DNA of 64,000 nucleotides, taken from Aeromicrobium duanguangcaii (GTDB taxonomy: Bacteria > Actinomycetota > Actinomycetes > Propionibacteriales > Nocardioidaceae). The DNA lies in the NCBI RefSeq assembly GCF_024508295.1, contig NZ_CP101990.1, positions 1-64,000 of the forward strand, given 5' to 3'. A program made the position numbers and the translations under genes. Shown here piece after piece: positions 17,842 to 28,225 of this stretch. Every line of letters begins with the position of its first letter. Position 1 is the stretch's first letter. The notes under the pieces are model-generated. The model saw nothing but the letters and a program-made list of their open reading frames with translations, had not been told where the DNA came from and did not search any database.

Positions 17842-17926
17842 CCCTCTCCATGGACCACCGGTGGTCCGGCAGCACGGCGAGCTCAGCGAGCCGACGTAGC
17901 CAGGCCACGGAACGAAGGACACAGAA

Positions 17927-20471
<2,545 letters not shown>

Positions 20472-20479
<8 letters not shown>

Positions 20480-21446
20480 CCAGAAGCCAGGCGACGGCCA
20501 GCAGAACGGCACGCCTCACAGCGGCGCCCAGCCGAACGGTGTCCAGAACGGCGCCCAGCCGAACGGTGTCCAGAACGGCGCCAAGTCGAACGGCACCGGT
20601 CCGACGGTGTCGGCACGGCGACCGCTGAGCAAGGCCGAGTACGCCCGCACGACGAAGGCGACGCCCGACGCGACGGCCGTGATCCCCGCGGTGCGCGATG
20701 ACCAGCCCGCCCCCGACGCCAAGGCGTCGGCGGGTGACGACCGTCCGACCCAGACGTTCAAGGCCGTCCCGCGCGAGGTGCCGGAGAAGAAGCCGGCACC
20801 CCAGCCGCCGAAGAAGGCCGACAAGCCGGCTGCGAAGCAGCAGCCCACGGCTGAGCCGGCCGAATCGAAGAAGCCGGCCGCCGGTGCCGCTGCCGCGGGT
20901 GCTGCTGGTGCGGCCGCGAGCGCGCCCACCGCGCCCGCGCCGAAGGCGCCGACGCCGCCCCTGGTCCCCCGTCCGGGCGAGAAGAAGACCGCTCCGGTGA
21001 CCAAGACGGCCCCGGTCGCCCCGAGCAAGCCGGGCACGTCCTCGACCACGTCGACGGCCGCGGCCGCCGATTCCGGCACGACGCGGTCGGCCCAGCTCAA
21101 GGTCAAGCACATCGATCCCTGGAGCGTCACCAAGATGGCGTTCGTCGTCTCGGTGGCCCTCATGGTCGTCAGCGTCGTCGCGGTGACGGTGTTCTGGCTC
21201 GTCATGCAGATCACCGGCGTGTGGGGCTCGCTGAACGACAGCGTCTCGAACGTGCTCGCCGACGACGCTTCGGGCTTCGACGTCACCGACTACCTCGGCT
21301 TCGGCCGGGTCGTGGGCCTGACGCTGCTGGTGTCGAGCCTCAACGTGATCTTCATGTCCGCCCTCGCGACGATCGCCGCCCATCTGTACAACCTCGCCGC
21401 CGGGATTCTGGGTGGAATCGAGGTCACGTTCGGCGAACGCCGCTGA
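20472..21446 (+). CDS. DUF3566 transmembrane protein with low-complexity N-terminus
   Basis: The 324-aa protein is found directly after gyrA in most actinobacteria. Roughly the first 210 residues are Ala/Pro/Lys-rich and probably disordered and cytoplasmic. They include two perfect copies of GAQPNGVQN. The C-terminal DUF3566 domain has two hydrophobic segments, [21 protein letters not shown] and a second one around [21 protein letters not shown], ending in [11 protein letters not shown]. Function is unknown; the domain is conserved and the tail length varies. The GTG at 20472 overlaps the gyrA stop; an in-frame GTG at 20460 is possible. Confidence 0.88.
20523..20576 (+). repeat. Perfect 27-bp tandem duplication inside the DUF3566 gene
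   Basis: Two identical 27-base units (20523-20549 and 20550-20576) each encode GAQPNGVQN in the disordered N-terminal segment. Identity at synonymous positions indicates a recent duplication, so unit number could vary between strains. Confidence 0.85.
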
Positions 21447-21458
21447 CCACGGCGGCCG

Positions 21459-21493
21459 ATCGGGTCCGCGAGCGCAGCACTCGCGGACCCGAT
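21459..21493 (+). terminator. Terminator after the DUF3566 gene
   Basis: A perfect 14-bp stem, ATCGGGTCCGCGAG (21459-21472) and its complement (21480-21493), encloses a 7-base loop 12 bases beyond the stop codon. It separates the gyr operon from the tRNA-Ile gene. Confidence 0.7.
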
Positions 21494-21539
21494 TGGAAGT
21501 CCCTCAGGGACTTGCGGTAATCTCTTCTATTGCTGCCCG

Positions 21540-21614
21540 GGGCCTATAGCTCAGCTCGGTTAGAGCGCTTCCCTGATAAGGAAGAGGTCGATGGTTCAAG
21601 TCCATCTAGGCCCA
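21540..21614 (+). tRNA. tRNA-Ile (GAT anticodon)
   Basis: A cloverleaf can be drawn. The acceptor stem is GGGCCTA (21540-21546) with TAGGCCC (21607-21613), with discriminator A at 21614. The D arm contains AGCTCAGCTCGGTTAGAGC. The anticodon stem CTTCC/GGAAG encloses a loop with GAT, and the T arm contains GGTTCAAGTCC. The CCA end is not fully encoded. Its position downstream of gyrA is conserved. Confidence 0.95.
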
Positions 21615-21632
21615 CCCCGAAGGAGGATCGAC

Positions 21633-21746
21633 ATGAAGAAGCTCCTCACCCTCGCGGCCGCGGTCGCCGGGGCCGTCTGGTTCTCCCGCCGCCGCAAGTC
21701 CGCCGCCCAGCCCGATCCGTGGGCCGCGCACAGCGATACGGTCTGA
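21633..21746 (+). CDS. DLW-39-like small protein
   Basis: This 37-aa peptide starts MKKLLTLAAAVAGAVWFSRR and ends in an acidic/polar tail containing DPWAAHSDTV. A perfect AAGGAGG lies 7 bases before the ATG, so it is very probably translated. Actinobacteria carry a conserved short protein at exactly this place between the tRNA genes after gyrA, named DLW-39 for its length and DLW motif. Here the motif reads DPW. One hydrophobic segment followed by a basic cluster suggests a membrane-bound peptide. Its function is unknown in the family. Confidence 0.85.
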   Translation: MKKLLTLAAAVAGAVWFSRRRKSAAQPDPWAAHSDTV

Positions 21747-21759
21747 TCTCTCCCACCCG

Positions 21760-21835
21760 GGGGCCTTGGCGCAATTGGTAGCGCACCTGCTTTGCAAGCA
21801 GGGGGTTAGGGGTTCGAGTCCCCTAGGCTCCACCA
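21760..21835 (+). tRNA. tRNA-Ala (TGC anticodon)
   Basis: The acceptor stem is GGGGCCT (21760-21766) with AGGCTCC (21825-21831), which includes one G-U pair. The anticodon stem CCTGC/GCAGG holds the loop TTTGCAA with anticodon TGC. The T arm is GGGGTTCGAGTCCCC, and the CCA end is encoded (21833-21835). It follows the DLW-39-like gene by 13 bases. Confidence 0.96.
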
Positions 21836-21921
21836 GATCCGGCGACGATCGGCTCCAGTGGTCCGGAGCCCACACCTCCTCGACCGGGCGTCATCCGGAC
21901 CATGCTGCCCCTGAACGCCAG

Positions 21922-21951
21922 AACGCCCCCTCCCCGCCGGGAGGGGGCGTT
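21922..21951. terminator. Bidirectional terminator between tRNA-Ala and a minus-strand gene
   Basis: A perfect 13-bp stem, AACGCCCCCTCCC (21922-21934) and GGGAGGGGGCGTT (21939-21951), has a 4-base loop. It lies 86 bases after the tRNA and 18 bases beyond the stop of the convergent gene, so it can serve both strands. The bases between tRNA-Ala and this hairpin hold no gene that I can see. Confidence 0.75.
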
Positions 21952-21969
21952 CGCGGTTTCCTGCGTCGG

Positions 21970-22443
21970 TCAGGCGACGCCGCAGGGAGGGGCGGTGAGC
22001 GTGTTCACGGTGCAGCGCACCCGCGGGTCGATGACCGAGAGCACCCCGTCACCGGCGCCGATGCCCAGCAGCGTGACTCCGGTGAGGGACTGACGCACAG
22101 CCCTCGGGGCCTGGCCGGCCGAGACCTGGGTGAAGGTGGGAACGGGCTCGTCGCTCAGGTCGGTCTTCTTCTGCGTGAGCGCGAGCAGTTCAGCGGTGTC
22201 GGAGCTGCCGTCCGGGACCCCGATGGACGCGGAGAAGGTCGAGCAGACGCGTGCGACGTGGAAGTAGATGCCGGTGCCGTCGAAGGTCATGACCTTCTTG
22301 GCGTAGGCCTTACCGGCGATCCGCACCGCTCCGCGGTGGTGGGCGCCCGCGGTCGACACCTTGACGTTGACGGCGTATGTGCGCTTCTTGCTGGAGCGGA
22401 CCTTGGTGACCGTCGTCCGCGCGCACCAGGCCCTGCACCGCAC
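21970..22443 (-). CDS. Hypothetical protein, possible gene remnant (NPCBM-like C-terminus)
   Basis: This is an open frame of up to 157 residues from a GTG, with no recognisable ribosome-binding site and no signal peptide. The C-terminal half (TFDGTGIYFHVARVCSTF, ASIGVPDGSSDTAEL, VRQSLTGVTLLGIGAGDG) has the rhythm of an NPCBM-type carbohydrate-binding module, but the match is weak. An in-frame stop lies only nine codons before the GTG, so the 5' part of a once longer secreted protein may be lost. The terminator directly downstream suggests a real transcript. It may be a decayed gene. Confidence 0.4.
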   Translation of the reverse strand: MRCRAWCARTTVTKVRSSKKRTYAVNVKVSTAGAHHRGAVRIAGKAYAKKVMTFDGTGIYFHVARVCSTFSASIGVPDGSSDTAELLALTQKKTDLSDEPVPTFTQVSAGQAPRAVRQSLTGVTLLGIGAGDGVLSVIDPRVRCTVNTLTAPPCGVA

Positions 22444-22586
22444 CGGGTGAGGCCCGTCCCACTCGCGTCACTGGTCCTCTCACGAAACGTCCGACGAGCG
22501 CCATCGGTCCGACTGCGGTACCAAGGATGGAGGGCTCGGCGCTCCAGCGTCGACCGACGCAGCCGTGCCCGTGGAGGAGAAATCCC

Positions 22587-23126
22587 ATGGACAACATCGA
22601 CACCTGGGTCTGGGTACTGATCGCGGTCGTCGCGGTGCTGGTGGTTCTCGCACTGATCTGGGCCCTCACGAAGGGCCGCAAGGCCAACGAGCAACGCCGA
22701 CTCGAGAAGGAGCGCGAGCAGCGTGACGAGGCCGCACGGCTGCGCGAGGAGGCCCGCGAGGCCACGGTGACCGCCCGGCAGACCGAGGCGAGCGCCGCCG
22801 CAGCTCGCGCGGACGCCGAGCAGGCCCGACTGGACGCCGAGCGGCTCGAGCAGCGCGCCGGCAAGCTCGAGAACGAGGCCACCGAGGTCCACCAGGACGC
22901 CGAGCAGCACGTCGCGAAGGCCGACAAGATCGACCCGGACGTCACGACCGACAAGCACGGCAACGTGACCGAGACGCACGAGACGACGACCGAGCACCAC
23001 GACACCACGACCGGTGTCGATCCCGCGGTCGCCGGTGGCGAGTACCGCGAGACGCGCACGGACGTCACGCGCGACGAGGTCCTGCGTCCCGATCCGGGCC
23101 AGGATCCCGACGCGCCGCGTCGCTGA
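22587..23126 (+). CDS. Membrane-anchored coiled-coil protein of unknown function
   Basis: The 179-aa protein has one N-terminal transmembrane segment (VWVLIAVVAVLVVLALIWAL, residues 8-27). A long Arg/Glu/Ala-rich helix follows (about 30-115) with heptad-like spacing, predicted as a coiled coil. The tail is Thr/Asp/His-rich and polar. GGAGGAGA precedes the ATG by about 7 bases. I do not recognise a characterised family; similar short proteins are common in Nocardioidaceae. It has its own terminator and appears monocistronic. Confidence 0.75.
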   Translation: MDNIDTWVWVLIAVVAVLVVLALIWALTKGRKANEQRRLEKEREQRDEAARLREEAREATVTARQTEASAAAARADAEQARLDAERLEQRAGKLENEATEVHQDAEQHVAKADKIDPDVTTDKHGNVTETHETTTEHHDTTTGVDPAVAGGEYRETRTDVTRDEVLRPDPGQDPDAPRR

Positions 23127-23649
23127 CCACACCGTTCCACGACCTCTCGGGTGACCCGCCACCAGGCGGGTCACCCGATGTCGTCATGGGCGGGTCAGCA
23201 GACCCGGTCCTCCAGTTCGGCGGTCGCGAGCGTCGTCGTCCCTGGCTCTCGGGCGGTGAGGCGACCAGCCACGTGTCCGGGCTGACGGCGGTCCACTGGG
23301 CGGGCGTCAGGTCGAGACCGTCGAAGCGCGGTGCGGTGATCCTCAGCGTCGTCCGTGCGCCGAGGCCCGCCGGCAGGTCGACCTCGACCACGCGTGCGGC
23401 GCCGAACCGGCGCTCCGATCGCGAGCCGGGGTTGCCCGGGGTCACCCACGACACCGTCACCTCGGTCGGCGCGCCCCCGCACTCGACCGAGCGGACCAGG
23501 AGCGTGCCGTCCTCGGCGACACCGGCGGCCAGTGCGCCCTCGCGCCGGGACGGCGCCTCGGCCAGGAGGCGAGGCGCGACCACCCAGGCCAGCACCACGA
23601 CGGCACCGGTCAGGGCGATCAGGGCGGCGAACGGGTACCGGATCGACAT
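23065..23649 (-). CDS. Hypothetical secreted or membrane-anchored protein, possible frameshift near its end
   Basis: The product starts MSIRYPFAALIALTGAVVVLAWVVAP, with one N-terminal hydrophobic segment, and continues with a small beta-rich extracellular part (about residues 40-135). The family is not recognised. Read without a frameshift it is 194 aa, but the last 58 codons then run through a perfect hairpin (23148-23177) and into the opposite gene. A one-base shift near 23240-23250 would instead give an ending LATAELEDRVC at a stop codon at 23195-23197, just before the hairpin. This suggests a frameshift mutation or a sequence error. Confidence 0.55.
   Translation of the reverse strand: MSIRYPFAALIALTGAVVVLAWVVAPRLLAEAPSRREGALAAGVAEDGTLLVRSVECGGAPTEVTVSWVTPGNPGSRSERRFGAARVVEVDLPAGLGARTTLRITAPRFDGLDLTPAQWTAVSPDTWLVASPPESQGRRRSRPPNWRTGSADPPMTTSGDPPGGGSPERSWNGVVSDAARRDPGPDRDAGPRRA
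23148..23177. terminator. Bidirectional terminator
   Basis: A perfect 13-bp stem, CGGGTGACCCGCC (23148-23160) and its complement (23165-23177), has an ACCA loop. It lies 21 bases after the coiled-coil gene stop and 17 bases beyond the alternative stop of the convergent hypothetical gene. Confidence 0.7.
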
Positions 23650-23706
23650 GGATCGACCGTAGGCGATCTGGCGGACGGTCGTGGCCGAATACCGGGTCCC
23701 CACGTG

Positions 23707-23768
23707 TGTGGACGAACCTGTGGACAGAGTGAGGCGTTGTCCCCAGGTGTGCACAGAGGTGTGGACAA
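23707..23768. promoter_or_regulatory. Cluster of DnaA-box-like sites away from oriC
   Basis: Four nonamers lie within 62 bases: TGTGGACGA (23707-23715), TGTGGACAG (23719-23727), TTGTCCCCA (23737-23745) and TGTGGACAA (23760-23768). The last is an exact match to the high-G+C actinobacterial DnaA box in reverse. The cluster lies between two divergent genes, about 22 kb from oriC. It could titrate DnaA or make these genes DnaA-responsive. Confidence 0.5.
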
Positions 23769-23786
23769 ACTACACGCGTGTAGTTT
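23767..23786. promoter_or_regulatory. Perfect 20-bp palindrome, unidentified operator
   Basis: AAACTACACG (23767-23776) is followed directly by its reverse complement CGTGTAGTTT (23777-23786). It overlaps the end of the last DnaA box. It lies 68 bases before the downstream membrane-protein gene and 118 bases before the divergent hypothetical gene. Its form is that of a dimeric regulator site; the regulator is unknown. Confidence 0.6.
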
Positions 23787-23854
23787 CCTGTCATTTCTAG
23801 GCAGAACGGCCGTCGGCCCCGCGCGGGAAGACCCTCGCTCAGTAGGATGGTCGA

Positions 23855-24403
23855 ATGCCGTTGATCGCCCCTGATGTCCTGCGCGCGGCAGGTGTCGTCA
23901 GCCTCGTCGCGGCGACGATCGAGGGGGGTTGGCTCGGTTTCGCGCTGTTCTCCCTCGTCCTCGGCGCGTTGTTCGTCCCGCGGGCGATCGGCTCGTCACC
24001 GTGGCTCGACCTGGCCTACTGCGGCACGCTGCTGTTCGGCGGCTGGGCCGCCCAGCTCGACTGGTACGACGCCATCCCGGCCCTGGACCTCGTGGTCCAC
24101 GCGACCGCCACCGGACTCATCGCCGTCATCACGTGGCAGGTGCTCGTGCGCGCCGACGCGCTGCCCCGCCACCGCGATCCGCGGATCGGCCGTCCCGCGC
24201 TCGGCGCCTTCGTCGTCACCGCCACCGCTGCCGTCACGCTGGCCGTGCTGTGGGAGTTCGGCGAGTGGCTGGGCCACACGTACCTCGACGAGCGCATCCA
24301 GGTCGGCTACGACGACACGATCGGCGACCTGGCCGCCGGCGCTCTCGGCGCCGTGGTCGCCGCACTCATCGTCAGCCGCACCGACATGGCCGAGCCGCAG
24401 TGA
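23855..24403 (+). CDS. DUF2238/YjdF-like membrane protein
   Basis: The 182-aa integral membrane protein has about five hydrophobic segments. The acidic motif DERIQVGYDDTIGDLAAGALGA near the C-terminus resembles the D-T-x-x-D-L-x-x-x-x-x-G-A block of DUF2238 proteins, and VLWEFGEWLG precedes it. Function is unknown in the family. It overlaps the next glycosyltransferase gene by 4 bases (GTGA), so the two are probably made together. The DnaA-box cluster and palindrome lie in its promoter region. Confidence 0.7.
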   Translation: MPLIAPDVLRAAGVVSLVAATIEGGWLGFALFSLVLGALFVPRAIGSSPWLDLAYCGTLLFGGWAAQLDWYDAIPALDLVVHATATGLIAVITWQVLVRADALPRHRDPRIGRPALGAFVVTATAAVTLAVLWEFGEWLGHTYLDERIQVGYDDTIGDLAAGALGAVVAALIVSRTDMAEPQ

Positions 24404-25137
24404 CCCGGCCGCGCATCTCCGTCGTGATCCCGGTCCACGACGACGCCGTCGAGCTGGGCGCCTGCCTGCGCCTGCTGGCCCGCCAGACCGTGGCGCCCCA
24501 CGAGGTCGTCGTCGTCGACAACGCCAGCACCGACACCTCGGTCGAGGTGGCGCACGCGTACGGCGCCCGGGTCGTGACCGAGCCCCGGCTCGGCATCCCG
24601 GTCGCCGCCGCGTGCGGCTACGACGCCGCCACCGGCGACGTCATCGCCCGGCTCGATGCAGACTCGCGCCCCGAGCGCGACTGGATCGCCCAGGTCGCCC
24701 GGGCGATGGCGAACCCCGAGGTCGACGCCGTCACCGGCCCAGGTCGGTTCCACGACCTGCCCGCCGTGCTGCGGCCACCCGCCGCGCTGGTCTATCTCGG
24801 CGCCTACTTCGTGCTGACCTACCTGGCGCTCGCGCACGTGCCGCTGTGGGGATCGAGCATGGCGATCCGGCGCACCAGCTGGCTGCGAGTCCGCGACGAG
24901 GTGCACCGGTTCGACGACGTCCACGACGACATGGACCTGTCCTTCGTCCTCGGCCCCGAGTCCGTGATCCGTTACGACCGCGGCCTGCGCGTGGGGGTCT
25001 CGGCGCGGTCCCTGCGAGGCTGGCCTCAGCTGCGCCGCCGGATGAGCCGCGCGGTCACGACACTGCGGCTGAACTGGGCCGTCCGCCCGCCGTGGACGCG
25101 CTGGCAGGACCGGATCCGCGCGATCAGCGCAGACTGA
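24400..25137 (+). CDS. Family 2 glycosyltransferase
   Basis: The 245-aa GT-A-fold glycosyltransferase has the N-terminal nucleotide-sugar motif ISVVIPVHDDAVELGACL and VVVVDNASTDTS. The metal-binding DxD equivalent is ARLDADSRPERDW (about residue 85), and the acceptor-side acidic motif is DVHDDMDLS (about residue 172). A hydrophobic stretch (AALVYLGAYFVLTYLAL) may attach it to the membrane. It is coupled to the upstream membrane protein and its last 14 bases overlap the convergent crtEb gene. In some C50 carotenoid clusters a family 2 enzyme (CrtX) glucosylates the pigment; the position makes that possible here but unproven. Confidence 0.82.
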   Translation: MTRPRISVVIPVHDDAVELGACLRLLARQTVAPHEVVVVDNASTDTSVEVAHAYGARVVTEPRLGIPVAAACGYDAATGDVIARLDADSRPERDWIAQVARAMANPEVDAVTGPGRFHDLPAVLRPPAALVYLGAYFVLTYLALAHVPLWGSSMAIRRTSWLRVRDEVHRFDDVHDDMDLSFVLGPESVIRYDRGLRVGVSARSLRGWPQLRRRMSRAVTTLRLNWAVRPPWTRWQDRIRAISAD

Positions 25138-25999
25138 TCCAGATCAGCAACTGCGTCACCAGGAAGCCGGTGAGGAAGTTCAGCCACAGGAACCGGCGCC
25201 ATCCCGCGTTGGCCTGCTCGCACGTCTCGTCGGTGACCGACAGGAACGGGGCGACGTTCGCGGCATACGGCAGCACCAGCAGCGCGGCCAGCGTGGCGGG
25301 CCACGGCAGCGCCAACAGGCACACCCCCGCCAGCAGGTAGGCCGCCAGCGCGAACCGCGCGGTGTTGCGGGCGCCCAGCACCGTCCCGATCGATCCGATG
25401 TCCGCCGCGCGGTCGGCCGTGACGTCCTGGACGGCGCCGAAGGCGTGCGAACCGACACCCCACAGGAAGAATCCGACGAGCGCCGCCAGCACGGTGACAC
25501 CGACCTCGACCTCGTGGCCCCGGGCGTCGGCCAGGGCCAGCCCGAACACGGCCGGGCTCACGAAGTGGGTGCTGGAGGTGATCGAGTCCAGGAAGGGCCG
25601 CTCCTTGAAGCGCAGCACCGGGGCCGAGTACGCCACCACGGCGAAGATGCTGATCGCCAGGACGAGGTTGGACGCGACCGATCCGACGGCCGCGAACAGC
25701 ACGACGAACGGCACGTTCGAGACGACGGCGGCCCAGATGGTCAGGCGGTGGACGCGTCGGTCCAGGACGACGCCCTCGACGCCGCCCTTGCGCGGGTTGC
25801 GCAGGTCCGACTCGTAGTCGAACACGTCGTTGATCCCGTACATCAGCAGGTTGTAGGGGATGAGGAACCACAGGCAGCCCAGCCAGAACAGCGCATCGGG
25901 CCCGCCCCCGGCCAGCAGGTAGGCCGCGCCGAACGGGAAGGCCGTATTGACCCACGAGAGCGGACGGGACGAGGCCAGCACCTGCCCGAGCGGACTCAC
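25124..25999 (-). CDS. crtEb: UbiA-family prenyltransferase, lycopene elongase-type
   Basis: This membrane prenyltransferase probably adds two dimethylallyl units to lycopene to give a C50 carotenoid. The 291-aa protein has about eight hydrophobic segments. The first Asp-rich motif is [20 protein letters not shown] (about residue 55), and the second is [19 protein letters not shown] (about residue 190). It is the last gene of the crt operon and its GTG overlaps the crtYf stop by 4 bases. The order crtI-crtYe-crtYf-crtEb matches the decaprenoxanthin and sarcinaxanthin clusters. A role in quinone synthesis is less likely in this context. Confidence 0.87.
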   Translation of the reverse strand: MSPLGQVLASSRPLSWVNTAFPFGAAYLLAGGGPDALFWLGCLWFLIPYNLLMYGINDVFDYESDLRNPRKGGVEGVVLDRRVHRLTIWAAVVSNVPFVVLFAAVGSVASNLVLAISIFAVVAYSAPVLRFKERPFLDSITSSTHFVSPAVFGLALADARGHEVEVGVTVLAALVGFFLWGVGSHAFGAVQDVTADRAADIGSIGTVLGARNTARFALAAYLLAGVCLLALPWPATLAALLVLPYAANVAPFLSVTDETCEQANAGWRRFLWLNFLTGFLVTQLLIWISLR

Positions 26000-26307
26000 G
26001 CCGGCTCCTCGTCCCGGTCGAGCAGCAGCGTCAGCGAGGACACGAGGATCGTCGCCGCGATCGGCCACGCGAAGTCCTCGATCGGCGCCAGTCCCACGTG
26101 GATGCCGACGAGGGACGACTCGTCGAACCGGAACAGGTCCGCCGCGATCATGATGCTGTCGAAGACGGCGGTCAGCACGCACAGGGCCAGGCCGGTCAGG
26201 CCGGTCACGGCCCACCAGCGACGGTCGGGCCGCCGGGTGATGACGGCGACGGCCAGGACCGGCAGGGTCAGCGCGACGAAGACGCCCGCGAGTTGCAGGT
26301 AGGTCAT
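25996..26307 (-). CDS. crtYf: C50 carotenoid cyclase subunit (CrtYf/CrtYd type)
   Basis: The 103-aa membrane protein with three hydrophobic segments is one half of the heterodimeric lycopene cyclase found in actinobacteria. The conserved acidic motif APIEDFAWP (about residue 74) is the PxE(E/D) signature of this cyclase fold. It acts with the product of the preceding gene on the ends of the elongated carotenoid. It overlaps both neighbours by 4 bases. Whether the rings are epsilon (CrtYe/f) or gamma (CrtYg/h) cannot be told from sequence by eye. Confidence 0.85.
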   Translation of the reverse strand: MTYLQLAGVFVALTLPVLAVAVITRRPDRRWWAVTGLTGLALCVLTAVFDSIMIAADLFRFDESSLVGIHVGLAPIEDFAWPIAATILVSSLTLLLDRDEEPA

Positions 26308-26633
26308 CGGCGCACCGACTCACGCTGGCGCAGCAGCAGGGTGAACAGTCCGTGCAGCACGCCCGTGACGTAGGTGAGGAAGACGATGAAGAAGAGCTCC
26401 TCCAGCGGCAGGTGCGGCGCGAGCTCGATGCCGGTCATCGCCGGCGACTCGCCGCGGCCGTAGACGCCGATCTCGAGGGCCACCAGGTCCCAGACGAGGA
26501 AGAAGATGAAGCCGGCGAGCAGGACGATGGCGGCACGACGGGCGTTGCGGAACGCGAAGAGCCGCCACCGGTGGTCGACCAGACCCATGCAGAAGCCCGC
26601 ACCGATCACCGAGGCGAGGTAGAGCCAGCTCAC
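26304..26633 (-). CDS. crtYe: C50 carotenoid cyclase subunit (CrtYe/CrtYc type)
   Basis: This 109-aa membrane protein is the other half of the heterodimeric carotenoid cyclase. It has three hydrophobic segments, a conserved Asp in FFLVWDLVALEIGVY, and the signature HLPLEELFFIVFLTY near residue 76. The GTG at 26633 overlaps the crtI stop, and its own stop overlaps the crtYf start. Its small size is normal for the split actinobacterial cyclase. Confidence 0.86.
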   Translation of the reverse strand: MSWLYLASVIGAGFCMGLVDHRWRLFAFRNARRAAIVLLAGFIFFLVWDLVALEIGVYGRGESPAMTGIELAPHLPLEELFFIVFLTYVTGVLHGLFTLLLRQRESVRR

Positions 26634-28225
26634 GCGACCACCGTAGTGCCGTTTCCGGGTGCGGGTGAGGGTCCGGCGGACCGGTCGCCGCGCAGGCGCT
26701 TGAGCACGAGCTCGGCACTGATCAGGCACATCGGCAGGCCGATGCCCGGGATCGTGCTGGATCCGGCGTAGAGCAGTCCGTCGACGCGCCGCGACGCGTT
26801 GTTCGCTCGCAGGAAGGCGCTCTGGCGCAGGACGTGGGCCGGGCCGAGGGCGCCGCCGGACCAGGCGTTGAGGTCGTCGGCGAAGTCGCGCGGTCCGACC
26901 GTGCGCCGGACGACGATCCGCTCGGCAAGATCGGGCACGCCGGCCCACTGCGCGATCTGCCCGATCGCCGCGTCCGCGACCTTCTCGACCGCAGGGTCGC
27001 CGGCACCGTCGATCCCGCCTCGGCCGAGCCGCACGTCGGCGGGCACGGGTACCAGGACGAACACGTTCTCGTCGCCCGCGGGAGCCACCGACGGATCCGT
27101 GGCCGAGGGGCGGCACACGTAGGACGACGCCGGGTCCGGGACGCGACCGGGCCGGCCCAGCACGTCGTCGAAGTTCCGGTCCCAGTCGCTGGTGAAGAAC
27201 ATCGAATGGTGTTCCAGTTCGGGCAGGCTGCCGCGCACGCCGAGGTAGGCCAGGACGGCGCCCGGTCCCGGGTCGCGGCGCTGCCACCACGACTCGGGGT
27301 ACGTGCGCAGGTGCTCGGGCAGCAGTCGCGTCTCGAGGTGGTGCAGGTCGTTCGCCCCCACCACGACATCCGCGCCGATCTGCGCGATTCCGTCGGACGT
27401 CCGCACCGTCACGCCGGTGACGCGAGCACGCCGCCGCGACGGTCGACGCCGGTCGGCGCGCTCGGTGTCGATGCCGACGACGGTGGCGCCGGTGTGGATG
27501 CGCACCCCACGCGAGACCGCCAGCGCCGCGATCGCGTCGATGATGGTCGAGAAGCCGCCCTGCGGGTACTGCACCCCGTCGGCCAGATCCATCCAGCTCA
27601 TCAGGTGGTACATGCTCGGCGTCCGCGAGGGCGAGGAGCCCAGGAAGACGGCCGGGTAGCCCAGCACCTGCCGCAGGCGCGGATCGGCGAACCGCGACCC
27701 GACGAACGACTCCAGGGAGCGGCCCAGCAGCTCGGCGAGGCGCGGCAGGCGTCGCACCACGTCCGGGTGCGCGAGGTTCGTCGGCCGCTCGAAGCTCGTG
27801 TAGAGGAAGTGGTCGATCGCCATCTGGTGCGTGTCGCTGCCCGAGTCGAGGTACTCCTCGAGCCGCGCTCCGGCGCCGGGCTCGATCGACTCGAACAGGG
27901 CGACGTTCTCGGCGCGAGTGGCGCGCACGTCGACCGGCTGGTCATGGCCCTCGAAGAAGACCCGGTAGCCCGGGTCGAGTCGCACGAGGTCGAGCTGCTC
28001 GGCGGACGTCGTGCCCAGCAGCCGGAAGAAGTGGTCGAAGACCCCGGGCATCAGGTACCAGGACGGTCCGGTGTCGAACCGGAACCCGTCGCTGCTCCAG
28101 CTGCCGGCGCGTCCACCGAGCTCGTCACGTTGCTCGAACAGGTCCACGGACCAGCCGTCGGCAGCCAGCAGCGCGGCGGTGGCCAGGCCCGAGATGCCGC
28201 CGCCGATCACCGAGACGCGGCTCAT
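26630..28225 (-). CDS. crtI: Phytoene desaturase CrtI
   Basis: This FAD-dependent enzyme desaturates phytoene to lycopene. The 531-aa product begins with the dinucleotide-binding motif VSVIGGGISGLATAALLAADG, followed by ELGGRAGSWSSDGFRFDTGPSW, which is typical of CrtI. The C-terminal FAD-contacting block DGLLYAGSSTIPGIGLPMCLISAEL has the usual spacing. A short basic insert (ADRRRPSRRRARV) near residue 265 is unusual. The gene overlaps crtB and crtYe by 4 bases each. Confidence 0.95.
   Translation of the reverse strand: MSRVSVIGGGISGLATAALLAADGWSVDLFEQRDELGGRAGSWSSDGFRFDTGPSWYLMPGVFDHFFRLLGTTSAEQLDLVRLDPGYRVFFEGHDQPVDVRATRAENVALFESIEPGAGARLEEYLDSGSDTHQMAIDHFLYTSFERPTNLAHPDVVRRLPRLAELLGRSLESFVGSRFADPRLRQVLGYPAVFLGSSPSRTPSMYHLMSWMDLADGVQYPQGGFSTIIDAIAALAVSRGVRIHTGATVVGIDTERADRRRPSRRRARVTGVTVRTSDGIAQIGADVVVGANDLHHLETRLLPEHLRTYPESWWQRRDPGPGAVLAYLGVRGSLPELEHHSMFFTSDWDRNFDDVLGRPGRVPDPASSYVCRPSATDPSVAPAGDENVFVLVPVPADVRLGRGGIDGAGDPAVEKVADAAIGQIAQWAGVPDLAERIVVRRTVGPRDFADDLNAWSGGALGPAHVLRQSAFLRANNASRRVDGLLYAGSSTIPGIGLPMCLISAELVLKRLRGDRSAGPSPAPGNGTTVVA

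Noticed and set aside
20500-20580. Short tandem repeat as a possible mobile-element end
   Set aside because: It lies inside the coding frame of the DUF3566 gene and encodes a duplicated GAQPNGVQN; no inverted ends or target duplication are visible.
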